Positions 31,765-41,630 of a stretch of DNA of 64,000 nt are shown piece by piece. A program made the translations under genes and the position numbers. The stretch is from Morinoia aosen (lineage: Eukaryota; Arthropoda; Malacostraca; Amphipoda; Talitridae), in NCBI GenBank assembly GCA_030386875.1, contig CM059563.1, positions 16,138,001 through 16,202,000 on the forward strand, given 5' to 3'. Numbering within the stretch: position 1 is the first letter of the stretch; every line of letters begins with the position of its first letter. The notes under the pieces were generated by a model. It had not been told where the DNA came from, made no database searches, and saw only the letters and a list, made by a program, of their open reading frames with translations.

Positions 31765-32200
31765 GGTTAGTTTGTCCGTCTCTCTTTCACTTTCCTAAAG
31801 ATCATTAATGACCGTATCTGCGATACGAGTTTTACCAGTGCACAAGTACAAGAATATTTTAATCAGGGGTTCAATTAGGATGGATATATTTGTTTGTCAT
31901 GCACATCTGGATGATTTATTTAACCCTTTAACATCAGCAAATTTCTACTCATATTAGCATTATTATAACTACCATTTTCAGACTTACCCTGGCATCAGGT
32001 AGTGACCCACATTAGAATGGGGAAGGACTTACCTCTCAGCAGTGAACTCCAAAGAACACAATAGGGAACAAATTCAACAAGAATACGATGTATTAAAGGT
32101 GTTTATGAAAGTGGATTTTGAAATCTTCATTGACGGTAAAGGGTTAAAGGAAAGTACCGAATCCCGTCGTTTTTGAGGGGCTGAGCACACTAGTTTTAAA
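31765..32200 (+). mobile_element. family C interspersed repeat (copy 2), interrupted
   Basis: TTTGTCCGTCTCTCTTTCAC, ATGACCGTATCTGCGATACG, AGTTTTACCAGTGCACAAG and TTTGTTTGTCATGC, then a piggyBac MITE (31920-32147), then AAAGTACCGAATCCCGTCG and GCACACTAGTT. Removing the MITE restores the continuous arrangement seen at 54610-54835. Confidence 0.75.
31920..32147. mobile_element. 228-bp piggyBac MITE at a TTAA site
   Basis: TTAA|CCCTTTAACATCAGC at the left and GACGGTAAAGGG|TTAA at the right. CCCTTT termini with a TTAA duplication are diagnostic of piggyBac-type elements. No transposase sequence. Insertion into family C gives it a clear empty-site counterpart at about 54765. Confidence 0.9.
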
Positions 32201-32641
32201 ATCAATTTTAGTATAATCTGATTTAGGATAATATCGCGGGGCGTGCGTATTTTAAAAAGGGCGAGGTAGCAGGTTCACTAAAGGAATATATTAATTACAT
32301 TCCTCCAATATAATAGTGCCGTTTGTTGGTTTGTTTATTTGTTCCTTACTCTGTTTGTGTGTCTCTGCTCACACTCGGTGAATAAAATATCTGAACCCTA
32401 CACAATGACTGCAACTGTCTGTTGCAGGTTTTATACTGTTTAAAATTCATTCTAAAATAATTCTAACGCAAAATGTAATAATTGAAGGATTAAAAAACGA
32501 TCATTTGAGAGCTTTAAGTTCAAAATTTTTTAAGAATGAGACCTAATTCAAGGTTTAAAACAACGCCCCCATTATTTACTAGTACACATGAGAGTAGCTC
32601 AGATCATAGAGGCGCTACCCACACACGACGCTAGTTAGCCA
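32201..32641. other. unannotated sequence
   Basis: A+T-rich, no feature recognised. Confidence 0.4.
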
Positions 32642-32869
32642 TCAACACTTTGACAGTAATGGGTTAAATTGAAGTTCAAAATTCAACTCAGATTTAAAGT
32701 GAATTGTAGTAAGAACGTTTGAAAATAGCAAACATCAACTGGATCATACTTGCATGAAGTTTTATTTAAGTATTTATGAAAATTGAGTTGATGACTACTA
32801 GTAGGTCTGCAGCATAATGAAAATTCCCTCCGTGCCTATCAGTAGAGCACGTTGCGGACAAAGTGTTGA
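32642..32869 (+). mobile_element. family B element, decayed ends
   Basis: Left TCAACACTTTGACAGTAATG then GGGTTAAATTGAAGTTCAAA, and GAAAATAGCAAACATCAACT. The right end is GCACGTTGCGGACAAAGTG-TTGA, inverted relative to the left. The flanking tetranucleotides have drifted from TTAA to TCAA/TTGA. Confidence 0.65.
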
Positions 32870-33344
32870 GGCAGCATATCAAGTCTTTTACATCCGTACC
32901 ATCAACATGTAAACACTTATAACGAAAATACAGTTAGTCTTGAAGAATTAATTAACATATTTTCTCCAGTGCATTTCAGTGCCAAATAAAACGAGTTTTT
33001 CGACCAGCTGAATCTAAGGAGCTTTTAATCTTGTTTTCAAAGTATCTCGGAAGAAAAGCTGGCAAAAAAATATCGCCTTGTTGTATCTTACAAAGACATC
33101 AACCAATTGAAACGTGAAGACACTAGAAAAAATAATTTGCAATAAACTAACGGTTACAGTACTCGTACTCGTACATAACGTTATCCCGGGGAGCTACTGC
33201 TATGAATCATTCTCCCGAAGAGCAGCAGGAGTGAGATACGAAGCTCAACGTATTCATATAACTCGCTACAAACTGCACGCCAGTGCGAGATGTCCCAAAA
33301 TGCAAGTGTTGAATAAGTCGCAAGTGCGACCCACACAGGAAACA
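32870..33344. other. unannotated sequence
   Basis: The start of a 485-codon plus frame (33114) lies here, but only about 75 codons precede the array and they are not recognisable. Confidence 0.4.
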
Positions 33345-34535
33345 CAAGGCGGACGCCACACGGGAGGCACAAGACCACACAGGAGGCACAAGGCCACACA
33401 GGAGGCACAAGGCCACACAGGAGGCACAAGGCCACACAGGAGCCACAAGGCCACACAGGAGCCACAAGGCCACACAGGAGCCACAAGGCCACACAGGAGC
33501 CACAAGGCCACACAGGAGGCACAAGGCCACACAGGAGGCACAAGGCCACACAGGAGCCACAAGGCCACACAGGAGCCACAAGGCCACACAGGAGCCACAA
33601 GGCCACACAGGAGCCACAAGGCCACACAGGAGGCACAAGGCCACACAGGAGCCACAAGGCCACACAGGAGCCACAAGGCCACACAGGAGCCACAAGGCCA
33701 CACAGGAGGCACAAGGCCACACAGGAGGCACAAGGCCACACAGGAGCCACAAGGCCACACAGGAGCCACAAGGCCACACAGGAGCCACAAGGCCACACAG
33801 GAGCCACAAGGCCACACAGGAGGCACAAGGCCACACAGGAGGCACAAGGCCACACAGGAGGCACAAGGCCACACAGGAGGCACAAGGCCACACAGGAGGC
33901 ACAAGGCCACACAGGAGGCACAAGGCCACACAGGAGGCACAAGGCCACACAGGAGGCACAAGGCCACACAGGAGGCACAAGGCCACACAGGAGGCACAAG
34001 GCCACACAGGAGGCACAAGGCCATACAGGAGGCACAAGGCCACACAGGAGGCACAAGGCCACACAGGAGGCACAAGGCCATACAGGAGCCAAAAGGCCAC
34101 ACAGGAGGCACAAGGCCACACAGGAGCCACAAGGCCACACAGGAGGCACAAGGCCACACAGGAGGCACAAGGCCACACAGGAGGCACAAGGCCACACAGG
34201 AGGCACAAGGCCACACAGGAGGCACAAGGCCACACAGGAGGCACAAGGCCACACAGGAGCCACAAGGCCACACAGGAGGCACAAGGCCATACAGGAGCCA
34301 CAAGGCCACACAGGAGCCACAAGGCCACACAGGAGGCACAAGGCCACACAGGAGGCACAAGGCCACACAGGAGCCAAAAGGCCACACAGGAGGCACAAGG
34401 CCACACAGGAGGCACAAGGCCACACAGGAGGCACAAGGCAACACAGGAGGCACAAGGCCACACAGGAGGCACAAGGCAACACAGGAGGCACAAGGCAACA
34501 CAGGAGGCACAAAGCCACACAGGAGGCACAAGCCG
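33345..34535. repeat. 19-bp minisatellite, about 62 copies
   Basis: The unit is CACACAGGAGGCACAAGGC. About a third of the units read GGAGCCAC instead of GGAGGCAC, and these cluster in the left half. Rarer variants are CATACAGG, GCAAAAGG and GGCAACAC (the last confined to the right end). A 19-bp unit free of stops yields the same 19-residue repeat in every frame, hence the 430-542-codon frames on both strands. These are not genes. Confidence 0.98.
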
Positions 34536-34989
34536 GACGCCACATCAAGTAGTTCCAAAACTCCAATTTAATTAGCGAACAATTTACATAGAAAGAGCAA
34601 GCCATCGCTCTCGTGCCTGGAGACGGTCGTTCATCAGAGATCGACTGGCCAAAAACCTCACTTGATGACGGAGTTTGGCGGCAATTACGATGCACTTGTG
34701 CGGGGGACCACACTAAAGAGCATCCCTTGTAAAGGGGACGGTAAAGCGAGATCGGAATCGCTTGATCTGAAGCAGAGACGGAGATTGTTGACCTCCTCGG
34801 GTCTTCCAAATTTGCCGGAGATGCTCCACATTTGCACCGCGTAGAAATCCAACGCTATAACACAGAAAACAAATCGAGCGGGTGGAATGTTTGATCCCAT
34901 GACAGATGCACACATTCGTTTTATGTAGAAATTCAACCTAGTAAGGTTACAAATAATTCCATCGGGTCGAATATCTGCTCTCATGACGA
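34536..34989. other. unannotated sequence
   Basis: Small opposing frames (34662-34984) without recognised motifs. Confidence 0.4.
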
Positions 34990-35290
34990 ATTAGATTAGA
35001 CTATTAGTTAGTTTTGGCCTCCCTATCCGCAACAAATGCGATCCATAGAGAGGAAGAAGGAAGGCGGAATCTATGCAGAAAGGGCATAGAAACAGAAGTT
35101 GAGAAAAAGATTATGAAACAAGATCAAAGTCGAAGAAAGTAGTAGGTGCTGAAAAACAGGACAGCAGTGAACCGAAAAAAGGTGGTCCTTAACATAACAA
35201 AAACATTTTTTTCCAACAAAAAGAAGCCTACCTAACTCTCAGCTCGGGTCCTCAGATTTTCCCTCTTGGAGGGCAAATTCCCATAGATAA
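34990..35290 (-). mobile_element. SINE-like family A, lacking terminal hairpins
   Basis: Tail ATTAGATTAGACTATTAG, then GCCTCCCTATCCGCAAC. A deletion removes the GGCACCATTTAGTATGGAG segment. Then come ACAGGACAGCAGTGAACCG and CTCAGCTCGGGTCCTC. It stops at CCCATAGATA, exactly where an AGC/CAG run begins. Confidence 0.88.
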
Positions 35291-35325
35291 GCAGCAGCAG
35301 CAGCAGCCGCAGCAGCAGCACGGTG
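35284..35325. repeat. (CAG)n microsatellite at a family A end
   Basis: About 12 triplets, AGCAGCAGCAGCAGCAGCCG then CAGCAGCAGCA, directly continuing from the truncated family A copy. Confidence 0.9.
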
Positions 35326-35764
35326 ACGCAGCCCTAGAAGCAGGCGCGAGGACAGCGCTATCTGAGGAGCTTGAGCCTATCGCAGCTGGACGAGGCCTCC
35401 ATTAGACCCTCTCATGCGACCGCATTATAGGAGCGGTCATTGAGGATCAGTTCGGCCGTAATGAGAAGCCTAATTCCGCCCAAATGATGCCAAGCGAAGC
35501 AAAGAACTGCAATATCGCCCCATGAACACGATCAACTTCAATATCGTATCACACTCAAAGCTCATGAGCATAACAATACAAGTGAATTGAAGATTATAAA
35601 ACGCTCGTTGGTACCTTACAAGAAATGCCGAACAGAGAATGATTGTATTGGTAAACTTATCAGAAATAGGTTTAGGTAGCGGTGAAGCACAACCAGGGAA
35701 TGAGCGAATCTCGGCATCGCTTTTTTCATCAAGAGGGAACCATTTATTGAGATTGTGCTTCGAC
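35326..35764. other. unannotated sequence
   Basis: A 99-codon minus frame at 35470-35769 is not recognised. No repeat. Confidence 0.4.
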
Positions 35765-36120
35765 GACAATCATGTGGTGGAGGCTGTATTTCGACGTCAA
35801 TGTCATAGTGGAGGATGATTTTCTACAGGAACATTTACTGGAGGCTGTATTTCGACGAAAATTAGGTAGTGGAACTTGTATTTAGACGACAATTATTTAT
35901 TGCAGGCTGTATTTCGACGACAAAAATTAATTGGAGGCTGTATTTCGATGACAAAAATTTATTGGAGGCTGTATTTCGACGACAATCATTTATAGGAAGC
36001 TGTATTTCGACGACAAAAATTTATTGGAGGCTGTATTTCGACGACAATCATTTATAGGAGGCTGTATTTCGACGGCAAAAATTCATTGGAGGCTGTATTT
36101 CGACTTCAATAACGTACGTA
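35765..36120. repeat. 31-bp minisatellite, about 11 copies
   Basis: GGAGGCTGTATTTCGACGAC followed by AAAAATTTATT, with a 31-bp period in the centre (TATTTCGA at 35941, 35972 and 36003). The AATCATTTATA form alternates with the AAAAATTTATT form. Edges are degenerate and longer. Confidence 0.93.
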
Positions 36121-37353
36121 ATGGAGGCTGCAAGCAGTTAGGGACAATCTTACTGAAGAGGCTGCACGAAATTGCCAGCATCGCAGTGTGTACGCTAGGT
36201 TTGTTCAGCATCTCGACGTGGTATTAGGGTGCGAATACATGAATTTAAATTGCTGTCTGATAGAGACATCCAGTAGACATGTTCATTCATCCGGGACCAC
36301 CCAACAGAGATGTTCGATCCCTAAATTTGCCACAACACAACCACACAGCTACTCACACAAAGCAGCCTTAATTAATAACGGATGAACTTGATGAGGATAG
36401 CAGTACATCTACGCTGTGACCATCAAGTTAGAGGATTGCATGGGTATCAAATGAAAGTCGAAGAACGCTTGAAAGCCGGAGTTACTGGGAATGCATCTGA
36501 AGCTCAACGGTGAAACAGCATTAGTGTTTTAAAGACGTACACACAGTTACAATAACGATTCTTGTTTTTTCAAAGGTATTTGTTTTGCCATCTTGTGCGT
36601 GAGACGTTGTGGCTCTGAAAAAGAAACACTGTTATGTAGTCTTAGAGCTTCGCTCGGCTTCGTAGCACCAGGAATGCAGGAATACCCGATATTTTTCACC
36701 GTCTGTGGACACTTAGCACTGTTTTTCCGATAGATTCGAAGCGAAGATATCGTCTCCCAATACATTTATACGAATCACATTCGAAACAAAGTTACAGCGA
36801 GCGCATAATTTTTTTGTTACCATGAAGAATACTTTTCTTTTAAAAGAACTCTCCACGATGCCAGCAGGATAAAGGATATAATTTTGAAAAATATCACTGC
36901 CCGTGGACTTGCTTGAGACAGACTCGCAATGGTAGTTCAAATCTAGTGTAAAACAGTTCTCTATTATTAGTCAAAAGCGGAAATAAGAGAATTATGACGA
37001 CAGAGGAATAAATTGTAGCCGTGATTATATTAGTATGCGGGGGAAAAATTAGGAATCAGAAAGTTAGGGTATAATTAATGAAAATAGGCGTGGTTATTGA
37101 AAATGGGCGAAGTAGAAAAATACAACCCTTCGTGGATTAATCGCAACTGAAGGGCAAAAATGGCTTGTGCTTCCCGTGCAAAACAAATATATAGTTGAAT
37201 TTTGAAGTAATTCAATTTATGGGGTAAGATTTATGGAATGAATGCACAATTTAGTGAAATTAGAAGCTTTCATTAAATACTTTTCGGATCACAAAAAACA
37301 TTCAAGTAAGATGCGTTGTTGATTTCCATTCACTTTAAAACACATGATTCCTC
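36121..37353. other. unannotated sequence
   Basis: Several 60-75-codon frames on both strands, none recognised. No tandem repeat or element ends found. Confidence 0.4.
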
Positions 37354-37894
37354 TAACATATTGCATGCGGTGTGTTAAACTGAAGTTCAATGTTCGATTA
37401 GATTAGACGTTAGTTTTAGCCTCCCGAACCGCAACAAAGGCGTTCCAAAGACAAGAAGGATGAAGCCACCATTTAGTAAAGAAGGCGGAGAATCTATGCA
37501 CAAAGTGCATCGAAACGGTAAATTGAGGATGAAGTTTATGAAATAAGATAAAAGTTGAATAAGAAAATAATAGGTTCTGAAAAACAGGACAGCAGTGAAC
37601 AGAAAAAAGGTGGTCAACAACAAAACAATAAGCTTCCCTATTCCAATTAAAGGAAGGCTTATCTAACTTTAAGCTCGGGACCTCACATATTTCCCCTGGG
37701 AGTGCTAATTTCCAGATACAACAGTTTTATTCTCCCGAGGAGGATGTTCAATGTTCAAATCAAATTTAAAGTCAATTGTAGTAAGCAACTTTGATAATAA
37801 CAAAGAATAGCAAGATAATAGATTACTAGTAAGTTAACTGCATTATGAATATCCCTTCAGTGTATAGCGGTGGCTCGCGTCACAGTCAAAGCAA
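37354..37894 (+). mobile_element. family B element interrupted by family A
   Basis: The left part has TGCGGTGTGTTAAACTGAAG then TTCAATGTTC, and the right part has AAAGTCAATTGTAGTAAGC, CATTATGAATATCCCTTCAG and GGTGGCTCGCGTCACAGTC. A family A copy sits in the middle at 37396-37745, so family A is younger. Outer ends are worn. Confidence 0.6.
37396..37745 (-). mobile_element. SINE-like family A, full-length with 11-bp TSD
   Basis: Tail GATTAGATTAGACG. All blocks are present through CCGAGGAGGAT. GTTCAATGTTC flanks both sides (37385-37395 and 37746-37756). Inserted into a family B element. Confidence 0.92.
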
Positions 37895-38234
37895 TAAAAA
37901 CACAACTGCTTTTCTCACCCAACCTAACCAAGACTTTCTTCTAAGAGTTTCATTCGCTTGCTGATTAGTTATCATATTAAATTTTCAGAACGGAAAGGGT
38001 TAGAGAACCAAGAATAGTTGTTGTGGAGATGAGTTATAACGACGTCGAGCGAAGAAAGAAAACTGTTAAAAATACTTAGTGTTTCTGTAGGTAAAAATCT
38101 CGTAGTTTTATTTTAATCGACGGCTGCCCAACAGGCGTGCGACATTTCATTCCGCTTGCATCTGCGTGGCCCTGATGATTGCGCCGCTGGGAAGCGTCGC
38201 GTGATGCTGTTTATCTTTCCTTTTTTTCTGCGTC
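37895..38234. other. unannotated sequence
   Basis: Unique DNA between family B copies. No feature recognised. Confidence 0.4.
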
Positions 38235-38535
38235 ATAACTCTGTTGACTGATGACGTTTAGATACTCGTATAATTTTGAAGCGAGACATATGTGTACCAT
38301 TTGGAAAACCGCTCATTTAAGTCCCGGTTCAAGTGAACTACATTTTATCCGATTCGCGACCTTTTTAAAAAATAACTTATCATACGAGGTGAACTGTAAT
38401 CGTGCAATTGCATGTACATATTTCATAGGAAGGATAAAAATATATTCGAGCACTAAAGTTGATTTCCCAATTCTGCTCCTTACAACCTACCCAAATCAAC
38501 CGTTAACAACCGCGGAAACGCGGTGAACGAATTAA
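38235..38535 (+). mobile_element. family B TTAA MITE
   Basis: Left end TAACTCTGTTGACTGATGACG (worn). The body has CGACCTTTTTAAAAAATAAC, ATTTCATAGGAAGGATAAAA, GTTGATTTCCCAATTCTGC and ACAACCTACCCAAATCAACC. The right end is GCGGTGAACGAATTAA, with TTAA at 38532-38535. Confidence 0.75.
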
Positions 38536-39254
38536 GTTATATACTATTTCGATTTTTGTTTTAGGGTATCTTTTTTTCTCTTACGTCTCTCCTCCTGGAT
38601 ATGACGACCTAATTCAGGGCAGTTTCATGTTTTATCGTTGAAATTAGAGCTTGTGGAACCATTTCTTTCTGTTTTTACGAATGGAAGAAAACTTCGATTG
38701 CCCATTGGCACTTCAAAAGCAATAAACTTATGTTTACTCCATAATTTGGGATAAGTGACATTGTTCCGTCTGTTTCTTCGTTCGTTTAATTCTCTTCCTA
38801 AGCTAGAAATCACTGAAGACGATGCAAGTTTTGACACGAGCTTTTTTTTAATAAATCTATAATACAAGATGTTTTGTTGCTGCATCTGCTCAGAAGTCGA
38901 GCATCACGAGTATTACGAGGATTTCAGATGTAAAAAAATGAGGTTAATCTGATATTGAATGCAGTTGAGACCGATGCTCTGCATGCAAGTTTAGTTCAGT
39001 TTGTAATAGCATTATCTATGAAGCTTGCAAGTTTTGAAAGGTATTTTGTGAGAAATAAATAAAAATAAATGGAAAAGAGCAAGCGACCTATTAATTTTAG
39101 AGCGAATTCCAAAACGATCTTCCATAACCACATGTGCTGGTTCTGCGTTTAAGAGATGGAATCACCTCAAAGGAATATTAAATTTTCAACTGTTTCAACC
39201 ACTAATTTGAAGATATTTTTTAACGCCCAAAGTGAATTTCCCAAATATTTCTAA
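38536..39254. other. unannotated sequence
   Basis: An 86-codon minus frame at 38625-38885 is not recognised. Confidence 0.4.
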
Positions 39255-39696
39255 ATTAGATTAGATAAGTTAATTTAAGCCTCCCCAACCGCAACAGAGA
39301 TTTTCGAAGAGAGGAAGGATAAAGGCACCATTTAATGTGGAGTTAAGGGAACGCAGAATCTATGCTCAAGGTGTGTCCTTACTCAACGTCCTCTGCGCGT
39401 AGCAACAGGAATTTAAGAAAGAAAATTCTGATAAATCAGAATTTACAGCATCGCTTACTCTCTTCTCAAACTTTTATCTCCTATAGGAGATAAAAGGAGA
39501 GTATAGGAGAGTAAGCGATGCTGTAAATCAGGATAGCAGTAAACTGAAAAAAGATGGTCCTTAACGGGAGATAAAAAATACTTTTTTTTCAGCAGGAAGA
39601 AGGCCTACATAACTCTCAACTCAGGACCTTCCATTTTGCCCCTGCATGTGAGCGCAAATTCCTACAGACACAATGGTTGTATCTCCCAATGAAGGA
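39255..39696 (-). mobile_element. SINE-like family A containing a hairpin insertion
   Basis: Tail ATTAGATTAGATAAG and head ATTTTGCCCCTGC…ACAATGGTTGTATC. The central segment that normally reads AAACAAGA…AAGTTGAAG is replaced by a long hairpin (39441-39528), making the copy about 440 bp. The right end is diverged (TCTCCCAATGAAGG). Confidence 0.85.
39441..39528. repeat. 88-bp palindrome inside a family A copy
   Basis: ATTTACAGCATCGCTTACTC at the left pairs with GAGTAAGCGATGCTGTAAAT at the right without mismatch. The centre holds a second dyad TATCTCCTATAGGAGATA, with a few unpaired bases between the two stems. Confidence 0.93.
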
Positions 39697-40494
39697 TGAA
39701 AATATACACAAATTCCCATTACTCTCTCACTAGGAGTTAGCTTAGGAGGTTTTCTAACGAATAAAGACCAATGATTCCATCTAGTACTAGAATTCAAAAA
39801 TAAAATTTACGTTTAGAGTGACGAGTCTTCGCGACAAGCTGGCGACAATTTCCTCTGGCGCATCCCTTGCATGTTTTCGCCGACACGGAAGTCTCTCTGA
39901 ATGTAGCGAAGACGGTGATGATGACAGTTCAAAAGACATGTGACGTAAATTTATCTCGCTTCAAAATCACAGCCGTCTCTCACACCATTACTTTTAAGGT
40001 ACAGGGGAACGTAACTAGACTCGAAAATCAGGTCGTTGCTTTCGCCTCCAGGCGAGAACAACGATCTGATTGTCATTTATTATATTGATTTAACGGGGAG
40101 TATCGTTGAAGTTAGGACTAAAGTACAGGATGTGATTGGTTATGTTGGACTTACTATAACTGATGCTGGTGATCAGGTAAAAATAGGATAATGTGTAAGA
40201 GTTTAACTGAAATTTTCTCTTTCCAAGATTGCCTGTGAACACAGTCGTAGGAACCAAATTTAGTGCATTGAGTCTTTCCAACAAAAAGGATGACGGAAAT
40301 GAACGAGAAGAGTTGTACTTAGAAAGAGACTTCTCATTTCTTTATTTTTGTCGGCAGATGCATCGGAATAGAAGAGCAGGACCGACACGTTTTTGGAACC
40401 TAACTCTCAGGGATAAATGATCTACCAGACGCGTGGAACCAAAACTCAACTTGCTCTGTGAGCATTTTGGATCTCAATTAACACAGTCAACATA
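39697..40494. other. unannotated sequence
   Basis: Short frames (39867-40088 and 40229-40420) without recognisable motifs. Confidence 0.4.
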
Positions 40495-40620
40495 CACAAA
40501 TAATCATAGCAACACAAAAACACACAAATCATCAAAGCAACACAAAAACACACAAATCATCATAGCAACACAAAAACACAAATCATAGCAGCACAAAAAC
40601 ATACACAAATCATTATGGTA
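40495..40620. repeat. 25-28-bp ACA-rich tandem repeat, about 5 copies
   Basis: AATCATCAAAGCAACACAAA followed by AACACAC. Unit length varies from 25 to 28 bp through loss of CAT or CAC. Confidence 0.88.
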
Positions 40621-40839
40621 GAATTACTTTCTTCCGTGTCAAACGACTCTCCGCAGCTGGCAGGGAACGCAACCATCTTGCGTCAGTGGACTCGTAAAAT
40701 GCGGGCCAATGTTTAGGAGCGCGCTTCTGAAGGTGACTGAAGTCATTATAAGAGAGAAGGGAAGTCGGCGTAAGTGCGCACGACACGGTCAACTGGTCAG
40801 GAAGACTTCATTTAAGTTTCGCGGTGCCCCAAGGTGGGA

Positions 40840-41112
40840 AAAGGGGGGTAATGCAAGGGGAGGAGCAGGAAGGGGAAGAGGAGGAGAAGGAGGTAGAATA
40901 GGAGGGGAAGGAGGTAGGGGAGGAGGAAAAAGTGCCCAGTCTAACTTTTTTGTCGGAGCATGCATGTATTTCACCGCCTAACCGATTTAATTACTTGGGT
41001 GGGGGAAAACATGCATGCAGGCGGCGAAAAAGTTAGACTGGGTAGAGGAGGAGAGGAAGGTAGGGCAGGAGGAGAAGGAGGTGGGGAGGAGGTGGAAGAG
41101 GGGAAAGGTGTG
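40840..41112 (+). repeat. two homopurine tracts flanking a 108-bp inverted repeat
   Basis: 40852-40930 and 41042-41112 are almost pure G/A on the plus strand (GGAGGGGAAGGAGGTAGGGG, GGAGGAGAAGGAGGTGGGG). Between them, CCCAGTCTAACTTTTTTGTC (40935) pairs with the inverted arm ending GAAAAAGTTAGACTGGG (41042), including a shared GCATGCATG. The 90- and 121-codon frames here (GRGGEGG-type) are translations of the purine tract. Confidence 0.88.
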
Positions 41113-41545
41113 GCTCGGTGCGTGGTAAATCAGAAGCTGCTTGCGGGCTTTTATCGACAGTCTCGGCCAAATTTAATAAACACCAAAATGCGGCATCATG
41201 AGATGGAGCGGCGGTCGAGTGAAGACCTCGAAAGTGAAAAATGCAAGCTTGTTGCTGATATTTTGAGTTTAACGCTATTGATCAAGCAGCGTGCATGTGG
41301 CGACGGAGAAAGTAAATGGTTTTAAAAATGATAGAAGTGCGTCCAACAAATGTTTCCACCACACCTGTGGTAATGTATCATCGACCCCTCGTCACAAGCG
41401 ACCTATTAGAAGCTAGTTAGTTAAGCGAGACGCAAAAAAGTTTGATCCATCTTGAGCAAACAAGAAAAAATTAAACTACAATTTTTTCTTTTTCTATATT
41501 AAGCGGCCCATTTTGCCCACTAAGTCAATTAATTGAAAGTCGTCA
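41113..41545. other. unannotated sequence
   Basis: No feature recognised. Confidence 0.4.
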
Positions 41546-41548
41546 ATC

Positions 41549-41630
41549 AAGCCCACAGACGATCAATTAAATTGTCAGTTTTCATTATTGTCAATTATAT
41601 TGACAATAAAATTGATCGTCTACGGGCTGC
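41549..41630. repeat. 82-bp inverted repeat
   Basis: AGCCCACAGACGATCAATTA… pairs with …AAAATTGATCGTCTACGGGCT, with a central dyad TGTCAATTATATTGACA. It could be a small hairpin MITE. Target duplication unclear. Confidence 0.75.

Noticed and set aside
33114..34809. Open frames of 430-542 codons on both strands
   Set aside because: They are translations of a stop-free 19-bp tandem repeat, open in all six registers, with no non-repeat domain.
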